Origin: Hevea brasiliensis | Taxonomy: Eukaryota; Streptophyta; Magnoliopsida; Malpighiales; Euphorbiaceae | Direction of reading: 5' to 3' | Assembly (NCBI RefSeq): GCF_030052815.1 | Contig: NC_079496.1 | Span: forward strand, 82,449,652-82,513,651 | DNA: 64,000 bases | In this document: piece by piece, positions 59,284-64,000 of the stretch | Numbering within the stretch: the stretch's first letter is position 1 | How the letters are laid out: each line of letters starts with the position of its first letter | The notes under the pieces: model-generated | Databases searched by the model: none | Seen by the model: the letters and a program-made list of their open reading frames with translations, nothing else | What the model was told of the DNA's origin: nothing | Position numbers and translations under genes: made by a program

Positions 59284-62200
59284 TGTCACACCTTACCCCT
59301 CTGTAAGGCATAACATGATCCCGTAGAATACTTAATGAACTACCGAACTTCACCTACCGATAACTCATTAAGCACCTTACAAGGGATTTTAAAATAATTT
59401 TCTTACATTTTGGAAGTGGTGAGCATTTTGATAAGAATTTAAAATCATTTATTCAAGTTTAAATACTAATAAAAATTTTTGTCCATTTTAATTTTGCCGC
59501 AAATTTTATAAAAATTTTGACAGAGTTCCCTCTGTATTTTGAGAAACCAGTTCTTCAAAGACCTGTAAAAAGCACTTCCAAAAATATTTCACAACTCCCA
59601 ACCTTCAATAATTCTCAAATCAACTCAATTCAAGGCACTTCAAATAATTTCACAATACAAATCAAGATTTCTCATCTCAAAATATTTAATATCTTCATTA
59701 ACAAAACATAAAGTAGGAAATTCATATGTACAAATATTAAATTACCGTAGAAAATCCAAAATAATATTATTACAATTTATTTTCAACTACTCAACTACAT
59801 TGATACATATAACATTTCCATATTTACATCAAAATTATCTACAAGGGTATAAAATAATACCCGTACAAAAGCTTGATGTGATCTTCAACTCAGTAGCAGC
59901 TCACCCTGCTACTATTTCCTTGCTCTTATCTGCGACAGCAAAATAAGCTATCGCTGAGTATAAAAATACTCAGTGGTGCACAATAAAAATTTAAAATACA
60001 ACAAATAAATCATTCATTGCCAAACACAATTTAAATATTTCTCAGTCACATTTTGCAAATATCAAAGTCCATAATGACACCATTTTGTCAAATAATCCAT
60101 TAAACACAGTTTAGTCAAACAATTTCATAAACACAGTGTTGCCAGAGTCATACACAACTTAAGTCATGACACAAAATTTCCGATCAATGCCATGTTGTAC
60201 ACCACGACAAAGCAATCTACAACCTCATTAATCGAAATCAATGAGGGAGGTGGCTAGCTAGCTAATGAGTACTCATCCGATCTCGACCTCAACTGGTAAG
60301 CCAGAGAGGGAGGAAAATAAATGATCTCAACCCCATAAATGGAGGAGGAATAATAAGTAACTGTCATGCTAAGTGTGAATCAAAAATCCATTTCAAACAT
60401 TTCATTCAAATATTGCATACAAAAATCAAGTCAATTTCCAAAGTTACAATTTGATCACAAGGTGGCAACACAAAAGTTCATAAATTCATAATGCGTATTA
60501 AATCAATTTTTCAAGGATAAAATGCTTAAATAGGGTTTATTGTGCACAAACCTCAAGTGAGTCGTCCCTTAGCCTCGACTCGGTTCCTCGGGTTTCTTCC
60601 CGATATTTTTTTCAACTGAAACACACAATTTTACAATGTTTCAGTACTAGAACTTAACATAAATCCAAAATAAATTTAGCTTCATAATTACCTAGCTCTA
60701 ACGTGCTAAATTCGACGTTCTTTAAATTTTGTGTTTCGGGTTACTATTCACTGCACTATTCAAGTCAAATAGTTGACTTTCTAAGGCTTAATAGGTATGG
60801 GAACTCCAACTTCACCCACATACCACATTTTGGTTATTAAACTTGTTGGTTTTGGTCATTTTCTCAAAGCTTAGGTCATTTTGGCAAAATTGCCAATTTT
60901 CGGTTTTGGTGCTCCGAAGTTGCACTGTTTCATTAGTCAATCTACTATTGGAATTTGGCAAAACTTCCTTCATAGAAAATGTTTCTTATTGTCTTAAGTG
61001 TATTCTCATTTTTGGATCACCCCAATCAGAGTTTTGCAGCTCAAGTTATAGCCAAAATACAGTTACTGTTCACGTGCACTGTTCATGCTGCAACGATGGT
61101 TCTGGCAGATTTTTGGTCCAACTTCATTCAATAATTTGATCAAGTTAAGTCCATAATTTGGTCTAATTTCCTTCATACGAAATGTTCTACTATGTCATAT
61201 GTTTCCATTGGTTCAAGAATCGCCTAAATCGGAGTTTTCTAGAGAGAGTTATAGCCATTGGAACTTTACTGCTCAATGGCAATTCTGCAGAGTTGCAGGT
61301 TCAATAACTCAACTTTGCTCAATAATTTGACTAGGTTAATGGCATAATTTGGGGTGGTGTTCTCCATGAAAGTTTTATATCTATGTCTCATCTAATTGCT
61401 GGTAAAATTTCAGGTCAATTTGACCTATCTAGCTCGAATTATGACCAAATGAACAGTTACTGTTCATTTGGTCAGTTTGGTGCAGTGGCAGCCTGCTCTC
61501 ATTTCACTTTGGTCAATTGTTTCACTAAGTTTTGGTCAGTTTTTGGGCATGGTCCTTAATGAAAATTGTGCCCTTTTATGTCTATTTTCATCCCCAATTG
61601 GTGGCATATCAATTGGACTTGTAAAATTTGAGTTTTGGTCCTTCAAAGTTGGCTTGGTCATGTTGCCAGCAGCATGACCAATTGACCTACGAATTTGTCT
61701 TCCATTCTAACAATTCCCATACATTTCCTTTGGTCATTATTGACCATTTTTCAGTCCACAATTGGTCAAAGATATCATTTATGCATTTCTCAAAAATTTG
61801 GTTCACAAACCCTAACATTCAAACCCTAACTCACTCATTCAATCACAATTGGTGCATTTCCATCTTAACACCATACTAATGTAAGTTTATTAACATCTTT
61901 AATTCCCTTTAAACACATCAAACCATACCAATCATACTCTCATCAACCAGGCCAAAATTTCAGTTTAGTCCTTCTCCCATGATTTTATTTCATTTTATAA
62001 TTTCTAAGCTCATTTCAATCATCACACATGCATTTAAATGGAAGAATAAGGAGTTTAACATACTAACCTCAACTTAAAGCTTCAAATCTCTCTCTTAGCC
62101 CTTCTTTCTTCTTGTAGTCTTCTTCCCAAGTTACAATATCAAGCTCTAATGAAGTTTTTATGAGGGTTATTAAGGTTGGGTAAGGAGAAATTAAGCTTAG

Positions 62201-62945
62201 TGTAAGCTTAAGGGAAGAGCTTTCATGGAGAATTTATGGAGGAAGGTGGGGCGGCACTTGATGGAAGAAAAAGAAGACAATTCTAATTTTTTTTTCCTTT
62301 TGTTTTCTTTTTATGTTTATCCCTTTTTGAAGACCAAAAATCCCAATTTAATAAAATAAATTAATTAATCCTTTATGACATCATGCATGATGTCATCACC
62401 TTTAACTTTTCCATCTTCTTTCTTTCTTTTTTTTTTTTTTCTATTAGTTCTTTAATTTAATTCCCGATTCTAAAATTTTCTTTTCTCTGATTTTATTTGA
62501 CAGTTAGGTCAGGAGTCAGCTCTCGAGGTCAATTGACCAAATTGCCCCTCGCCGGTTCATCCCGGTTTGCAAATAATCTAATATTTCTTCTGGCTCCCTG
62601 ACCTAATTATTTGACTGGCTTAACAGTTCTTTTTCATGATTTTCTCTTTTCCACTGTGTTCATAAGGGTCCTAAGGATCGCAAGGCTACTTTTTACGGTC
62701 AAATTTGAGTTTAAAACGACTTCATAGTCATTCCCGAGGAGGTCACCCATCATTGTGACTCTACTGCTTAACCTCTTATGTTCTGTTTTTCTTATTTATA
62801 GTTAACTAATTAAACATTACTAATTATTTGTGTTTATGGCTTCTCAAGTTGTCTTAAGTATGGTTCTAATCCCCTTAATTATCCGGACCGACACCGGTCA
62901 TCGGAACAGTGAAATATACCAGGCTATACAAGTAGGGGTGTTACA
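59284..62945 (-). repeat. Element VI 3' LTR (3662 bp)
   Basis: The LTR runs from TGTCACACCTTACC to GGGGTGTTACA. Sub-regions shared with the family I LTR include CTCTGTAAGGCATAACATG, the ATGAGGGAGG sub-repeats near 60240 and TGTGCACAAACCTC near 60540. The shared motif reads AATTGACCAAATTGCCCC at 62531. No coding region is seen in it. Confidence 0.9.
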
Positions 62946-64000
62946 ATTCTCCCCCCCTCAAATAAATTTCATCTCGAAATTTTACCTGGTGTTGTCTCCT
63001 CATGTCCTCCTCTCGTTCCCAAGTAGCCTCTTGGCCCGAATGATGGTTCCATAGCACTTTTACCAATGGTATCTGCTTGTTCCGTAGCTGTTTCACCTCA
63101 TAAGCCAGAATTTTTATGGGTTCTTCTTCATATGTGAGGTCTGGATTTACTTTAATTTCTTCTACTGGTAGTACATGAGATGGGTCTGATCGATACCTTC
63201 TCAACATAGACACATGGAAGACATTATGTATCTTCTCCAACTCTGGAGGTAGTGCCAAACGATAAGCCAAAGGACCCACTCTTTCCAATACCTCATATGG
63301 CCCGATGAAACGAGGACTTAGTTTCCCCTTCTTGCCGAATCTCATAATCCTCTTCTAAGAAGAAACTTTAAGGAAAACTTTCTCACCCACTGCATATTGA
63401 ATATCCCTTCTTTTCAAATCAACATAGGACTTCTGACGGTCTGATGCAGCTTTAAGTCGACCTCTGATCACCCTGATTTTCTCTTCAGTCTGTTGAACTA
63501 TTTCGGGTCCAATCATTTTTTTTTCACCCATGTCATCCCAACACAACGGGGTTCTACATTTCCTGCTATACAAAGCTTTATATGGAGGCATCCCAATGCT
63601 TGATTGGTAGCTGTTGTTGTAAGCAAACTCAATCAAAGGCAAGTGTGTATCCCAACTACCCTCAAACTCAATCACACAAGCCCGTAGCATATCCTCCAAA
63701 ATCTGAATTACCCTCTCAGACTGGCCATCTGTCTGTGGGTGGAATGCAGTACTGAAGTTCAATCTAGTTCCTAGGGCTCTCTGAAGACTACCCCAGAATC
63801 TAGAAGTGAACATAGGATCTCTGTCTGATACAATGGATACTGGCACTCCATGAAGTCTCACAATCTCATCGATGTATAACTTGGCCAATCTTTCTAAACT
63901 GTAGTCCATTCGGACTGGCAGAAAATGAGCAGACTTAGTCAGTCTGTCAACAATGACCCATACTACATCATGACTCTTCTGTGTCCTCGAAAGTCCCATT
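62941..64000 (-). pseudogene. pol: Element VI integrase (one nonsense codon, N-terminus outside window)
   Basis: On the minus strand from 63999 come VWVIVDRLTKSAHF (first Asp), VSDRDPMFTSRFW (second Asp) and QTDGQSERVIQILEDM (Glu, 35 residues on), so the D-D-35-E set is complete. CWDDMGEKKMIGPEI and KSYVDLKRRDIQYAVGEKVF then lead to SS-stop-KRIMRF at 63355, where Trp TGG has become TAG. It continues as PRFIGPYEVLERVG (GPY/F module), HNVFHVSMLRRYRSD and a chromodomain-like PLVKVLWNHH...EATWEREED, ending FRDEIYLRGGEL. The TAA stop overlaps the first bases of the LTR (TGTAAC). Apart from the one stop the frame is intact, so this is the best preserved enzyme in the window. Confidence 0.9.
62946..62959 (-). 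other. Polypurine tract of element VI
   Basis: The minus strand reads GAGGGGGGGAGAAT, touching the 3' LTR. It also encodes the last codons of pol. Confidence 0.92.

Larger units (their letters stand above)
59284..64000 (-). mobile_element. Element VI: 3' part of a Ty3/gypsy element related to family I
   Basis: The 3' LTR is 59284-62945, the PPT 62946-62959, and integrase coding sequence 62941-64000 runs off the right edge. The LTR ends (TGTCACACC...GGGTGTTACA), the first 100 bases beside them, the PPT and the pol tail closely resemble family I. The left flank is GTTGT in the copia RT. The 5' half and second LTR are outside the window. Confidence 0.9.

Overview
This window looks like heterochromatic, repeat-dense DNA from a flowering plant, probably a eudicot. 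The reasons are primer-binding sites matching plant initiator tRNA-Met, plant-type Ty3/gypsy and Ty1/copia coding remnants, very long AT-rich LTRs, and no recognisable host gene. I cannot name the species. Almost every base can be assigned to an LTR retrotransposon or a fragment of one. I saw no tRNA, rRNA or CRISPR array.

Layout. (1) 1-13798: a tandem LTR-internal-LTR-internal-LTR array on the minus strand, made of a gag-only gypsy element here called family I (LTR about 3.87 kb, internal region about 2.5 kb). (2) 13799-18104: element II, a minus-strand gypsy with gag, PBS and 5' LTR, cut by the array inside its zinc knuckle. (3) 18105-19281 and 50282-51488: two pieces of an older LTR (H). 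(4) 19282-50276: a solo LTR (IV) with TSD AAATG. It is split by copia solo LTR B (19815-47134, TSD TCATA), which is itself split by a plus-strand family I element (20320-30576, TSD TAGAT) and by gypsy element III (32163-46812, TSD TATAT). Element III carries copia solo LTR C in its reverse transcriptase (37988-40092, TSD TGAAC). (5) 51489-53978: element VII (gag fragment, PBS, 5' LTR). (6) 53979-59283: a deleted minus-strand copia element, CP-1, split by solo LTR V (54417-58323, TSD ATATT). (7) 59284-64000: the 3' part of gypsy element VI (LTR, PPT, integrase), running off the right edge.

Insertion order is readable from the interruptions: CP-1, then VII, H, IV, copia B, III and copia C, which is seven levels. 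Five nested insertions and solo LTR V have exact 5-bp target duplications.

How the parts relate. Family I has LTRs, PBS, gag and PPT but no protease, reverse transcriptase or integrase, so it must be mobilised in trans. Element VI has closely related LTR ends, the same PPT, the same pol C-terminal tail and an integrase, so it is the best local model of the autonomous partner. Element III is a near full-length gypsy, but it is dead: many nonsense codons, an altered RT catalytic box and a frameshift. It also holds a 74-nt GT-AG insertion in integrase that looks like an intron. Many differences between the family I copies sit at CAG/CTG sites and involve small scrambles rather than simple substitutions. 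Frameshifts in those copies may therefore be consensus errors rather than true decay.
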